A DNA stretch of 64,000 bases from Catellatospora bangladeshensis. Its GTDB lineage: Bacteria > Actinomycetota > Actinomycetes > Mycobacteriales > Micromonosporaceae. This document shows positions 35,228-44,041 of this stretch, piece after piece. How positions within the stretch are numbered: position 1 is the stretch's first letter; each line of letters opens with the position of its first letter. Under the pieces are notes generated by a model. It saw nothing but the letters and a program-made list of their open reading frames with translations, ran no database searches and was not told where the DNA came from. The position numbers were made by a program, and so were the translations under genes. The stretch lies in contig NZ_BONF01000001.1 in NCBI RefSeq assembly GCF_016862575.1, positions 1 through 64,000 of the forward strand, in the 5' to 3' direction.

Positions 35228-37162
35228 ATGACGGTCCACGCGGCGCCGGCGCTCGGCGATCCCACGGCCGAGCCGTCCGGCACGCCGGTCCGGCTGCCGG
35301 TGTCGGCCGCCGAGTCGGTGTCGGTGCTGGCCACCCGGATGTCGTTCGTGGTCGTGCCGTGGCTGCTGCTGGCCGCCGACGCGGGCCTGCGTACGGTCGG
35401 CGTGGTCGCGGCGGCGCAGCTCGTGGCATACCTGCTGGCCGGCCCGGTGGGCATCGCGCTGGCGGACGGCCGCCGCCCGGTGCGCGTGGGCGTCGCGGCC
35501 GACCTGCTCAGCGCCGTGGCCCTGACGGGCGTGGCGTACTTCGCGCTGCCGGACTCGCCGGTGACCGGGTGGCCGGGCCTGGCGGGCACCGCGGGGCTGG
35601 CCGCGCTGGCCGCCGCGCTGCGCTCGGTGAGCGACCGGGCCAAGGACGCGGTACGCCGCGACGCCGACCCCGAAGAAGCCCGCCCGCCGCGCTCCGGGCT
35701 GGCCCGCGCGTTGCAGGTGCTCGCGCTGCTGGCCATGGGCGCCGGGGCGGGCGTGCTGGCGGTGCGCCTCGGCCCGGCCGGGGTGCTGTGGCTGGACGCG
35801 GTGCTCTGCGCCCTGGCCGCGGCCCTGCTGGTGCAGGCCGTCACCGAGCGCCCGCGCCCGGCCGGTGCCGCCGCCGCGCCCGAGGTGCTCAGCGGCGAGG
35901 TGCTGCCCGCGAAGCCCGGCGCGGCCCCGGAGGCCGCCGCGGGCGAGGAGGCGGCGGCGGGCTCCGGCGACGAGCCCGACCCGGCCGGCCCGGCTGATTC
36001 CCTGAACGGCTCCGGTGGCGAGCACGCCGCGGCGCGCATCCGCACCGGCGGGAACGCGGTCCATGCGGCGATTCCGGCGCAGGCGACGGGCAGCCCGTCC
36101 GCCAACGGCAGCCACCCGGCGGGAGCGGAGCAGGCCGAGGGCAGGGCGCGGGGCGAGGCGGCGCCGCCGATCGCGCGGACCCGCGCGAAGGACCTGCGCC
36201 GGGGGGCCATGGCCGAGCTGCGCTCGGACGGGCTGATCCGGCGGCTGGCCGTGGTGCTGTTCCTGACCAACCTGCTGGTGCAGGCCGGGGCGGTGCTGCT
36301 GGTGCCGGCCTGGATGACCCACGTGCTGCGCGAGCCGGAGCTGCTCGGCCTGGTCGGCGGGGCGTTCGTGCTCGGTGCGGTCACCGGCGGGGTGGTGCTC
36401 GCCGGGCTGACCCGCGAGCCGTACCGCTGGGTGGTGGCGGCGCTGGCGTTCCTGGCCGGCGGCGGCACGGCCGCGGTGCTGGGCGGGCTGCCGCCGCTGC
36501 TGCTGCTGATCGTGGTGGTGGCGTTCGTATGCGGGGCGACCCTGTCGTCGGTGACGCCCGCGCTGGGCACGCTGCTCGCGCAGCGGGTGCCCGCGCCGGT
36601 GCGCAGCCGCGTCGGCGGCTTCGCCGCGTCCACGGCGTACCTGGGCCTTCCGGTGGGCACGGTCGCCGCGGCGTGGGCGCTGCCGGTGCTGGAGCTGCGC
36701 TGGGCGCTGGCCGCCGCGGCGGGGGCGTACCTGGTGGCGCTGCTGGTGCCGGTGTTCGCGTACCGGACCTGGCGGCAGCTGAGCGCGGGCGCGCCCGCGG
36801 TGCTGACCGGCGCGGCGCGGCTGCCCGCCCGGCTGTCGGTCACCCTGGCCTACGCCAACGGCCAGTGGCTGGTCGAGGTGCGCAAGGGCCGGGCCCTGCT
36901 CGGTACGCGGCACCTGGTGAAGACCGCCGAGGCGATGAGCATGCTCGCCTCGCTGGACGTGCCCGGGGTGCGCAGCAGCGTCGAGGAGGCGCTCGCCGTT
37001 GACCAGACCGAGGCGGCCCGCCAGGCCGAGCGGATGCGCGGCGAGCTGGCCGAGTTGGAGGCGAAGCTGGCCGGGCTGTCCGAGATGGCCGAGTTGAGCG
37101 ACGTGCGGCTGCCCGCCCAGCCGGGGCCGCCGCCGGCCGAGAAGGCCGCGAAGCATGGCTGA
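35228..37162 (+). CDS. MFS exporter with long loop and extra C-terminal domain
   Basis: 644 residues, longer than the usual 400-450. Twelve probable membrane helices are split by an acidic, low-complexity central loop of about 110 residues (220-330). After the last helix comes a cytoplasmic domain of about 120 residues (LSVTLAYANGQWLVEVRKGR, LVKTAEAMSMLASLDVPGVR, then a Glu/Arg coiled coil). The same domain ends the MFS protein at 52349-53944. It probably exports the product of this locus. ATG at 35228 has GGAGG upstream; the stop overlaps the next start by 8 bases. Confidence 0.9.
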   Translation: MTVHAAPALGDPTAEPSGTPVRLPVSAAESVSVLATRMSFVVVPWLLLAADAGLRTVGVVAAAQLVAYLLAGPVGIALADGRRPVRVGVAADLLSAVALTGVAYFALPDSPVTGWPGLAGTAGLAALAAALRSVSDRAKDAVRRDADPEEARPPRSGLARALQVLALLAMGAGAGVLAVRLGPAGVLWLDAVLCALAAALLVQAVTERPRPAGAAAAPEVLSGEVLPAKPGAAPEAAAGEEAAAGSGDEPDPAGPADSLNGSGGEHAAARIRTGGNAVHAAIPAQATGSPSANGSHPAGAEQAEGRARGEAAPPIARTRAKDLRRGAMAELRSDGLIRRLAVVLFLTNLLVQAGAVLLVPAWMTHVLREPELLGLVGGAFVLGAVTGGVVLAGLTREPYRWVVAALAFLAGGGTAAVLGGLPPLLLLIVVVAFVCGATLSSVTPALGTLLAQRVPAPVRSRVGGFAASTAYLGLPVGTVAAAWALPVLELRWALAAAAGAYLVALLVPVFAYRTWRQLSAGAPAVLTGAARLPARLSVTLAYANGQWLVEVRKGRALLGTRHLVKTAEAMSMLASLDVPGVRSSVEEALAVDQTEAARQAERMRGELAELEAKLAGLSEMAELSDVRLPAQPGPPPAEKAAKHG

Positions 37163-37850
37163 CGGCTATGCCGTGACGCTGGAGGCGGCCGATCCGTGGT
37201 GCCTGCGGCCGGGAGAGGCGGCCGCGCTGCTGGCCGGGCATCCGTGGCGGCGGTTCGCGGTGGTGGGCGACAGCGTCGCCGCCGGGCTCGGCGATCCGGT
37301 GCCCGGCTACGTCGAGCTGTCCTGGTGCGACCGCATCCGGACCGAGCTGGCGGCGGTGCGCCCCGAGCTGGTCTACCTCAACCTCGGGGTGCGGGACCTG
37401 CGCGCCGCCGAGATCCGGGCGGGCCAGCTCGGCCCGGCGCTGCGCTTCGCACCGGACCTGGTGCTGGTCGCGGCGGGCGGCAACGACGCGCTGCGCCGGT
37501 CGTACGATCCGGACGCGGTGGACGGCGAGCTGGCCGGGATGATCACCGAGCTGCGCCGGGCGGGCGCCGAGGTGATCACGGTGGGCATGTTCAACGTGTC
37601 CTACGCGCCGTCCTTTCCCGATCCGGTGAAGCACCTGGTGCGCGAGCGGATGGACACCCTGGCGGTGCGTACGGCGGCGCTGGCGGCGCGGCTGGGGGCG
37701 ATCCACGTGGACTGCTCCGGCCACCCCGCCGAGCGCGACCCCGGCAGCTACAGCGCCGACGGCATCCACGGCAACCTGCGCAGCCACAGCATCTGCGCCG
37801 CGCTCACCATCCGCCGCCTCGGCGCCCACCTGGGCAACACCTTCGCCTGA
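37155..37850 (+). CDS. Cytoplasmic SGNH/GDSL hydrolase
   Basis: 231 residues, no signal peptide. Blocks: FAVVGDSVAAGLGDP (Ser), NLGVRDLRA (Gly region), VAAGGNDALRRSY (Asn) and SYSADGIHGNLRSH (Asp/His). It is an esterase/acyl-hydrolase of the SGNH family. The overlap with the MFS gene shows translational coupling, so it may trim or proof-read the acyl product of the ligase, or detoxify it (inference). Confidence 0.9.
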   Translation: MADGYAVTLEAADPWCLRPGEAAALLAGHPWRRFAVVGDSVAAGLGDPVPGYVELSWCDRIRTELAAVRPELVYLNLGVRDLRAAEIRAGQLGPALRFAPDLVLVAAGGNDALRRSYDPDAVDGELAGMITELRRAGAEVITVGMFNVSYAPSFPDPVKHLVRERMDTLAVRTAALAARLGAIHVDCSGHPAERDPGSYSADGIHGNLRSHSICAALTIRRLGAHLGNTFA

Positions 37851-38092
37851 CCGGCCCCCACCACCACGGCCGCGTCCGCGCGTCGCCACCCGGCCACAGG
37901 CCCCCGGCGCGCAGACGCGGCTCCGGCCTGCCCGGTTCCCGAGCGGCGCACATCTGGCACATACATTTAGCACAGTAAATATTGAAGATTCTTGCATTGT
38001 TTGGCATCGTGTTCCACGACCGAGCGCCCTAACCGGGCAACCCGGTCACCTCCGGCATGTCATCCCACATGCCACAACCCCGAGGAGGAACC
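37851..38092 (+). promoter_or_regulatory. AT-richer upstream region of the protease gene
   Basis: 242 bases. The part 37965-38010 is strikingly AT-rich for this window (CATTTAGCACAGTAAATATT, TTGCATTGTTTGGCATCG) and probably contains the promoter of the secreted protease. Exact boxes are uncertain. The ribosome binding site GAGGAGG is at 38082-38088. Confidence 0.4.
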
Positions 38093-39154
38093 GTGACCAA
38101 CTCCAGGTCTCCGCTGCTCCGCGCCGCGGTGCGCGCCGCCGCGGCCACCCTGCTGGGCGCCGCCCTGATCGTGCCGGCTACCGCGCAGGCCGCCCCGGTC
38201 GGCGGCACCGGCCCCGCGCTGAGCCCCGCCGCGGCCGAGACGCTCGCCGCCGAGCTCGACTCGCCCGGCGCGTACGTCGACGACAGCGGCCGCATGGTCG
38301 TCACCGTCACCGACGGTGCCGCCGCCGCGCAGGTCCGGGCGAAGGGCGGCGTGGCCAAGCTCGTCACCCGCAGCGCCGCGCAGCTGAACGCGGCCACCGC
38401 CGAGCTCGACCGGCTGGCCCGCATCCCCGGCACCGCCTGGTCCACCGACCCGATCACCAACCAGGTCGTGGTGACCGCCGACGACACCGTCACGGGCGCG
38501 AAGCTGGCCAAGCTCAAGGCCGTCACCGACCGCCTCGGCGACGCGGTGCGCGTGGAGAAGGTCGCGGGCACGCTCAGCCCGACCATCGCCGGCGGCGAGG
38601 CCATCTACGGCGGCGGCTCACGCTGCTCGCTCGGCTTCAACGTGCGCAACTCGGCCGGCCAGCAGTTCTTCCTCACCGCCGGGCACTGCACCAACCTGGC
38701 CGCGACCTGGTACGCCAGCCCCAACAACCAGAACCTCCTCGGCACCCGCGTCGGGTCCAGCTTCCCGGGCAACGACTACGGCATCGTGCGCTACGACAGC
38801 TCGATCGCGCGGCCGGGCTCGGTGTACCTGTACAACGGCTCCTACCAGGACATCACCAGCGCGGCCACCCCGTCGGTCAACCAGACGGTCTACCGCAGCG
38901 GCAGCACCACCGGCGTGCGCAGCGGCCGGGTGCTCGGCCTCAACGCCACCGTGAACTACGCGCAGGGCAGCGTGTCCGGCCTCATCCGCACGAACGTGTG
39001 CGCCCAGGGCGGGGACAGCGGCGGGTCCCTCTACGCGGGTACTGTCGCCTACGGTCTCACCTCCGGCGGCAGCGGCAACTGCACCACCGGCGGCCAGACC
39101 TACTTCCAGCCTGTCGTCGAGCCGCTGTCGGTGTACGGCGTCAGCGTCTACTGA
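38093..39154 (+). CDS. Secreted S1 serine protease (streptogrisin / alpha-lytic type)
   Basis: 353 residues from the GTG at 38093. Signal peptide 1-33 (cleavage after AQA), pro-domain of about 130 residues, and a mature domain from about residue 165 ([14 protein letters not shown]). Catalytic triad His198 (TAGHC), Asp228 (GNDYG) and Ser309 (GGDSGGS); Cys pairs 178/199-type and C303/C-terminal fit the family. It is a secreted chymotrypsin-like protease activated by self-cleavage. It is not part of the biosynthetic cluster by its type and has its own terminator. Confidence 0.95.
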   Translation: MTNSRSPLLRAAVRAAAATLLGAALIVPATAQAAPVGGTGPALSPAAAETLAAELDSPGAYVDDSGRMVVTVTDGAAAAQVRAKGGVAKLVTRSAAQLNAATAELDRLARIPGTAWSTDPITNQVVVTADDTVTGAKLAKLKAVTDRLGDAVRVEKVAGTLSPTIAGGEAIYGGGSRCSLGFNVRNSAGQQFFLTAGHCTNLAATWYASPNNQNLLGTRVGSSFPGNDYGIVRYDSSIARPGSVYLYNGSYQDITSAATPSVNQTVYRSGSTTGVRSGRVLGLNATVNYAQGSVSGLIRTNVCAQGGDSGGSLYAGTVAYGLTSGGSGNCTTGGQTYFQPVVEPLSVYGVSVY

Positions 39155-39170
39155 GCCATCCTCCACATGA

Positions 39171-39203
39171 GGCGGCCGCCGGGGGTCCCGCCCGGCGGCC
39201 GCC
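39171..39203. terminator. Bidirectional terminator between protease and E1-beta genes
   Basis: A 13-base-pair perfect stem (GGCGGCCGCCGGG and complement) with a 7-base loop lies between the two convergent genes. Confidence 0.8.
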
Positions 39204-39222
39204 GCCATTCCCGTTCCGGGGT

Positions 39223-40197
39223 TCAGCGGCTGGACTTGTAGACCTCCTGCACCGCGGTCAGCAGCTGGTCCCGCTGCGGCTGCACGGCCAGGTCCAGCTC
39301 GCGGGCGAACGGCAGCACCGCCCCGTCCGGCCGGGTCACCCGCTTGGGGGGCACCGCCAGCCGCATCTCCTCCGCCGCGACGGCCAGGATCTCCCCGCCG
39401 ATGCCGCACATGCGGTTCGAGTCGTCGACGACGACCAGCCGCCCGGTCTTGTTCACCGACGCCGCCAGCCCGGCCCAGTCGAACGGGTAGAGCGTGCGCG
39501 GGTCGAACACCTCCACCGAGATCTGGTCGGACAGCTGCTCGGCGACGTCCAGCGCGGCCTGCACCAGGTGCCCGACCGCGACCACGGTCACGTCGGCGCC
39601 CTCCCGGTGCACCCGGCCGACGCCCAGCGGCACCGGGCCGAGGGAGTCCATGTCCACGTCGGCGCGTACCCCCAGCGAACCGGCGGGCGCGAACAGCACC
39701 ACCGGGTCGTCGTCGCGGATCGCGGTCAGGAACAGCCCGTACGCGTCCTCCGGCGTAGCCGGCACCAGCGTCTTCACCCCGACGTGCGCGAACAGCCCGT
39801 ACGGGTGGTCGGAGTGCTGCCCCGCCCAGCCGCTGCGCGAACCCGAGCCGGGCACGAAGTACGTCACCGGCACCTTGGCCTGCCCGCCGGTCATCAGCGA
39901 GAACTTGTGCGCCTGGTTGGCGATCTGCTCGAACACCAGGAAGAGCAGCGACGGGATCTGGAACTCGATGACGGGGCGCAGCCCGGCCAGCGCCGCCCCG
40001 GTGGCGAAGCTGGTGAACGCCTGCTCGGACAGGGGCGTGTCGACCACCCGCTGCGGGCCGTGCTTGGCCAGCAGGCCGGTGGTGACGTTGTTGACGCCCA
40101 CCCCGATGTCCTCGCCGAGCACGCACACGCTCTCGTCCCGGGCCATCTCGTCGGCCAGCGCCCGCTGCAGGGCCTTCAGGTAGGACAGCCGCGCCAT
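39223..40197 (-). CDS. 2-oxoacid dehydrogenase E1 component, beta subunit
   Basis: 324 residues of the transketolase beta-type. Typical blocks: VCVLGEDIGVGVNNVTTGLL, RVVDTPLSEQAFTSFATGAA, QHSDHPYGLFAHV, VEVFDPRTLYPFD and VVDDSNRMCGIGGEI. With the alpha subunit it forms the thiamine-dependent E1 that decarboxylates a 2-oxoacid. No E2 or E3 gene is in the window, so either the cell's general E2/E3 is borrowed or the acyl group goes elsewhere. The ATG shares its first base with the alpha-subunit stop (TGATG). Possible parallels are the PglB/PglC pair of phenylglycine biosynthesis or a starter-unit supply enzyme. Confidence 0.92.
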   Translation of the reverse strand: MARLSYLKALQRALADEMARDESVCVLGEDIGVGVNNVTTGLLAKHGPQRVVDTPLSEQAFTSFATGAALAGLRPVIEFQIPSLLFLVFEQIANQAHKFSLMTGGQAKVPVTYFVPGSGSRSGWAGQHSDHPYGLFAHVGVKTLVPATPEDAYGLFLTAIRDDDPVVLFAPAGSLGVRADVDMDSLGPVPLGVGRVHREGADVTVVAVGHLVQAALDVAEQLSDQISVEVFDPRTLYPFDWAGLAASVNKTGRLVVVDDSNRMCGIGGEILAVAAEEMRLAVPPKRVTRPDGAVLPFARELDLAVQPQRDQLLTAVQEVYKSSR

Positions 40198-41174
40198 CAG
40201 CGCACCCCCTCGAACAGTCCGATGCCGTTGCGCCCCCGCAGGCCGGTGGCGTAGAGGTGGTCGAGCGCGCCGGCCGGGTCGGGCGCCGGGCTGTCCAGCG
40301 CGAACGCGACCGCCTCGGTCAGCACCGCCTCGATCTCCGCGTCGATCACGGCGCGGGCGCCCTCGGGCAGCCGCGCGCCCTGCACGTCGAGCGGGTCGCG
40401 GGACCGGCCCGCGGCCACCTCCTCGTCGGTGCGGTAGCGCACCCGGGCCTTGTGCTCCCAGGTGTGGTGCGCGTCGAAGCGGTACGCCGTGCACTCCAGG
40501 AAGCTCGGGCCGCCGCCCGCCCGCCCCAGCGCGACGGCCTCGGCGGCGGCGTCGCGCACCGCGCGGGCGTCGGTGCCGTCGACGGTGACCGCCGGCATGC
40601 CGAACGCCGCCGCGCGGGCGGTGATCGACCCGGCCACGCCCTGCTCGATGGTGAGGGTGGTGGCGTAGCCGTTGTTCTCGCAGACGAACAGCACCGGCAG
40701 CCGCCACAGCGCGGCCAGGTTGAACGTCTCCAGCAGCACGCCCTGGTTGACCGCGCCGTCGCCGAAGAAGCTCACCGCGACCCGGTCGCTGCCCTCCTTC
40801 ACCGCGGCCCAGGCGGCGCCGGTGGCGATCGCGCCGCCCGCGCCGACGATGCCGTTGGCGCCGTAGATGCCCTTGCTGAAGTCCGCGGCGTGCATCGAGC
40901 CGCCCCGGCCCTGGTTCAGGCCGGTCGCCCGGCCGGTCAGCTCGGCCAGCATGCGCACCGGGTCGGAGCCCTTGGCGAGCACGTGCCCGTGCCCGCGGTG
41001 GGTGCTGGTGATGACGTCGTCGTCGCGCAGCGCCGCGCAGACGCCGGCCGCGATCGCCTCCTGCCCGATGTACGGGTGGATGCCGCCGACGATCTCACCG
41101 CTGTGCACCAGCTCGATCGCGCGCTCCTCGAACCGGCGGATCAGCCGCATGGTCCGGTACAGCTGCTCATCCAA
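40197..41174 (-). CDS. 2-oxoacid dehydrogenase E1 component, alpha subunit
   Basis: 325 residues. Thiamine diphosphate motif GDGAVNQG ... NLAALWRLPVLFVCENN is present, as are GGIHPYIGQEAIAAGV, STHRGHGHVLAKG and RFDAHHTWEHKARVRYR. Substrate class (pyruvate, acetoin, branched-chain or aryl) cannot be fixed from sequence. It overlaps the O-methyltransferase gene by 8 bases and the beta gene by one, so all three are coupled. Location next to the hydroxymandelate pathway makes 4-hydroxybenzoylformate or 4-hydroxyphenylpyruvate candidate substrates (inference). Confidence 0.92.
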   Translation of the reverse strand: MDEQLYRTMRLIRRFEERAIELVHSGEIVGGIHPYIGQEAIAAGVCAALRDDDVITSTHRGHGHVLAKGSDPVRMLAELTGRATGLNQGRGGSMHAADFSKGIYGANGIVGAGGAIATGAAWAAVKEGSDRVAVSFFGDGAVNQGVLLETFNLAALWRLPVLFVCENNGYATTLTIEQGVAGSITARAAAFGMPAVTVDGTDARAVRDAAAEAVALGRAGGGPSFLECTAYRFDAHHTWEHKARVRYRTDEEVAAGRSRDPLDVQGARLPEGARAVIDAEIEAVLTEAVAFALDSPAPDPAGALDHLYATGLRGRNGIGLFEGVR

Positions 41175-42159
41175 GACGCGCCTCCAGCACCCCGTCGCGG
41201 GACTCCACGACCTCGAACCCGGCCTTGCCCAGCAGCTCCCGGTACTCCGCCTCGGTGCGGTCGCGGCCCTCCAGGGTGACCAGCATCAGCAGGTCGACCA
41301 GGCCGGCCGCCGAGCGGGAGGCGGCCGGGGCGCTCTCCGGCAGCAGCTCCTCCAGCACGATCACCCGGCCGTGCGGGGGCAGCACCGCGTGCACCCGGCG
41401 CAGGATCGCCACCGCGTTGTCGTCGTTCCAGTTGTGCAGCACCCGCGCGAGCACGTACGCGTCGCCGCCCTCGGGCACGCCGTCGAAGAAGCTGCCCGCC
41501 ACGCACGACGAGCGCTCGGCCAGTCCCGCGGCGGCCAGCCGGGCCCGCGCCGCCTCGGCCGCGTCGGGCAGCTCCAGCAGCACACCGCGCAGGTGCGGGT
41601 GACGGGTCAGCACGTCGAGGAGCAGGCTGCCGTTGCCGCCGCCGACGTCCACCACGGTGCCCGCCCAGGTCAGGTCGCACTCGGCGAGCCCGTCCGGCGG
41701 ACGCTGGTCGCCCATGGACTCGTTGAACACGGCGGCGGCCTCGGGATTGTCGTCGAGGTAGTCGTAGAACGGGCGGCCGTACACCGCCTCGAAGGCGGGG
41801 CGGCCGGTGCGCAGCGTGTGCACGATCTCGGCGAACGAGCGGAACACCTCGTCGCCCTGCATCAGCGCGTTGAGCCGGACCGAGCCGGGCACGTCGGCGC
41901 GCAGCAGCTCGGTGGTGGGGGTGAGGCCGAACGTGTCCGGCTCCGGCTCGGTGAACAGGCCCATGAGGGCCAGCGCGCGCAGCAGCCGGCGCAGCGCGGC
42001 GGTGTCGGCCCCGCAGTCGTGGGCGAGCTGCCCGACGTGCACGGGGCCGTCCGCCATGAGGTCCGGCACGCCCAGCTTCACCAGCGCGTACACCCCCTGG
42101 GCGACCCAGGTGCCGGAGAGGATGCCGAGCAGTTTGCGGCGGGCGAGGGATTCGTTCAT
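41167..42159 (-). CDS. SAM-dependent O-methyltransferase (Methyltransf_2 type)
   Basis: 330 residues. An N-terminal winged-helix dimerisation domain (GTWVAQGVYALVKLGVPDLM, ALRRLLRALALMGLF) precedes the SAM fold with motif I TVVDVGGGNGSLLLD, the LHNWNDDNAVAILRR block and IVLEELLP. Family members methylate phenolic or carboxyl oxygens of polyketides and aryl metabolites, often with a catalytic His in the LHNWND block, which is present. A likely substrate here is a phenol of the Hpg-derived unit (inference). Part of the operon running from the dioxygenase gene to E1-beta. Confidence 0.92.
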   Translation of the reverse strand: MNESLARRKLLGILSGTWVAQGVYALVKLGVPDLMADGPVHVGQLAHDCGADTAALRRLLRALALMGLFTEPEPDTFGLTPTTELLRADVPGSVRLNALMQGDEVFRSFAEIVHTLRTGRPAFEAVYGRPFYDYLDDNPEAAAVFNESMGDQRPPDGLAECDLTWAGTVVDVGGGNGSLLLDVLTRHPHLRGVLLELPDAAEAARARLAAAGLAERSSCVAGSFFDGVPEGGDAYVLARVLHNWNDDNAVAILRRVHAVLPPHGRVIVLEELLPESAPAASRSAAGLVDLLMLVTLEGRDRTEAEYRELLGKAGFEVVESRDGVLEARLG

Positions 42160-42250
42160 GCAGCGCTCCGTGCCGTGTCGTCGATGTGCCGCAGCCGCGG
42201 CTCACTTGTGGCGGTCGCCGTAAGTGAGCCGCGGCCGAAAAAAAGAGAGG

Positions 42251-43039
42251 TCAGCAAGCCTTGATCGCGTCGTGGATGCCCGTCCACAGCCGCTGCCGGG
42301 CCGCCAGCGCCGCGTTCACCGTCTGCGCTGCCTCCGCCCACCGCTCGTCGGCGTCGCCGCACAGGTCGGTGACCATCTGCATGGCCATCGGGGTGTGCTC
42401 CTCGCCGTCGACCTCGATGTGCCGGGCCAGGTAGTCGACGAACGTGTCGAGCTTGCCGCCCTCCTGGTTCACCTTGATGACCTGCTGGAACATGTCCGGG
42501 ATCAGGTCCTCGCGGCCGAACGCGAACGAGGCGGCCTGGCAGTGCACCGGCAGCGTGTCGATGAAGCGGAACGTGGTCCGCACGAACTCGGCCGACACCG
42601 GGTTGACCTTGGCCTCGACCAGCGCCTGCTCGACGGTGCTGCCGGTCCGGAGCAGATCGATGAAGGTGTTGATCACCGTCGTGTCCGCGCCGGCCTCGTC
42701 CATGCCCTTGACGTACAGCTCGAAGTGGCTGATGAAGCCGCCCTGCAGCTCGTCGCTCTCCTCGACCAGCACGATGTCGTTGATCAGGCGGCGGCTGCCG
42801 GTCGGGCCGCTCGGGATCCACGGCACGGTGACGCTGGTCAGGCTGCGCTGCAGCGACTTGAGCAGCGACATGAAGTCCCACACCGCGAAGACGTGGTGCT
42901 CCATGAACGTCACGATGGCCTGGTGGCTGTCCAGCGCGGCGTAGATCGGGTGGGTGATGACGGCGGTGCGGGCGTCGCTGACGGCGTCCTCAAGCCTGGT
43001 GATGCCCGGGTGAGTCTGGCCCCAGTCGTATCGCGACAT
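42251..43039 (-). CDS. DUF3050 family protein (haem-oxygenase-like fold)
   Basis: 262 residues. The DUF3050 signature is well preserved: ITHPIYAALDSHQAIVTF, MEHHVFAVWDFMSLLKSLQ, INDIVLVEESDELQGGFISH and FELYVKGM. Spaced Glu and His residues (MEHH, EESDE, SHFELY, and ARHIEVDGEEH) resemble the carboxylate/His ligands of haem-oxygenase-like diiron enzymes. Biochemical function of DUF3050 is not established to my knowledge; an oxidative tailoring role is likely. It is preceded by a 29-base gap after the PhyH gene with a Shine-Dalgarno AGGAGG. Confidence 0.85.
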   Translation of the reverse strand: MSRYDWGQTHPGITRLEDAVSDARTAVITHPIYAALDSHQAIVTFMEHHVFAVWDFMSLLKSLQRSLTSVTVPWIPSGPTGSRRLINDIVLVEESDELQGGFISHFELYVKGMDEAGADTTVINTFIDLLRTGSTVEQALVEAKVNPVSAEFVRTTFRFIDTLPVHCQAASFAFGREDLIPDMFQQVIKVNQEGGKLDTFVDYLARHIEVDGEEHTPMAMQMVTDLCGDADERWAEAAQTVNAALAARQRLWTGIHDAIKAC

Positions 43040-43068
43040 GCGTTCCTCCTAGTGGATGCGGTGTTGGG

Positions 43069-43980
43069 TCAGCTGCTCGCTGAGGTCCAGAGGACGGGGC
43101 AGTAGTCCGGGTCGGCGTAGTCCGGACGGCCGTCGGGGGTCTTGCGCACCAGCTCGTCGTGGTTGTAGCCGACGACGGTGCCGTCGCTGAGCGCGTACGG
43201 CCGGTAGGTGTTCTCGCCGTCCTGCAGGTGCAGGGAGATCGCGCGGCGCGGGCGGTCGCTGCGGTTGGCGCCGCTGCCGTGGTACGTCCGGCAGTGGTGG
43301 AAGCTCATGTGGCCCTTGGGGATGATCATGGGCACCTTGCGCACGGTCTCGCCGTTGAACTCGGCGTTGCGGGCCAGCAGGACCTCCAGGTCCTCCTTGT
43401 CCCGCTCGGCGAAGTGCTTGGCGGTGGTGTCGTTGTTGCCGATCTCCCGCCACAGGTGGCTGCCGTCGACCATGGTGATGGTGCCCATCTCCTCGCCGCA
43501 GTCATGGAAGGGGATGAACGCGGTGAGCATGCGCTCCGAGGTCGACGACGCCCAGTAGTGCCGGTCGAAGTGCCACGGCACCACGTTGGTCGGCTCCTCC
43601 GGGCGCGGCGGCTTGTAGATCAGCGTGGACTGGAAGATGCGGATCTCGTCCGCCTGCGCCAGCCGCGCCGCGACCGCGCCGATCAGCGGCTTGCGCAGCA
43701 GCTTGGCCAGGCCGTCGTGCTCGTAGTGCACGTAGTCGTTGTGCCGCTGCACCGCCCCGTGCGAGGGCTCCCAGTACGCCAGGCGGCGCGGGCGCAGCGG
43801 CAGGGAGCGGCTGCGCTCCCCGGCGTAGAAGCGCTCGCTCGCGTCGACCAGCTCGTCGACCTCGGCATCGGTGAACAGCTTCTTCGTCAGGTACCAGCCG
43901 TGCGCGGCGTAGAACGCGACGTCCTCGTCGGACGGGAGCAGCTCGCGCTCCTCGTCGGTCAAGTGGAACTGCTCAGCCAT
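43069..43980 (-). CDS. PhyH-type Fe(II)/2-oxoglutarate dioxygenase
   Basis: 303 residues. Iron ligands are visible as His137-x-Asp139 in VVPWHFDRHYW and distal His234 in RTYHGSGANRS; Arg246 (PRRAISLHL) should bind 2-oxoglutarate. N-terminal HLTDEERELLPSDEDVAFY and the length fit phytanoyl-CoA dioxygenase relatives that hydroxylate or halogenate natural-product intermediates; no halogenase Gly replaces the Asp, so hydroxylation is expected. Second gene of the operon headed by the hydroxymandelate synthase-like gene. Confidence 0.92.
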   Translation of the reverse strand: MAEQFHLTDEERELLPSDEDVAFYAAHGWYLTKKLFTDAEVDELVDASERFYAGERSRSLPLRPRRLAYWEPSHGAVQRHNDYVHYEHDGLAKLLRKPLIGAVAARLAQADEIRIFQSTLIYKPPRPEEPTNVVPWHFDRHYWASSTSERMLTAFIPFHDCGEEMGTITMVDGSHLWREIGNNDTTAKHFAERDKEDLEVLLARNAEFNGETVRKVPMIIPKGHMSFHHCRTYHGSGANRSDRPRRAISLHLQDGENTYRPYALSDGTVVGYNHDELVRKTPDGRPDYADPDYCPVLWTSASS

Positions 43981-44041
43981 GGGTCTCGCTCCTCATATCG
44001 GGGTGGTGGTGGAGGCTGTGGTGCACGGGGGTGTCCCGGTC

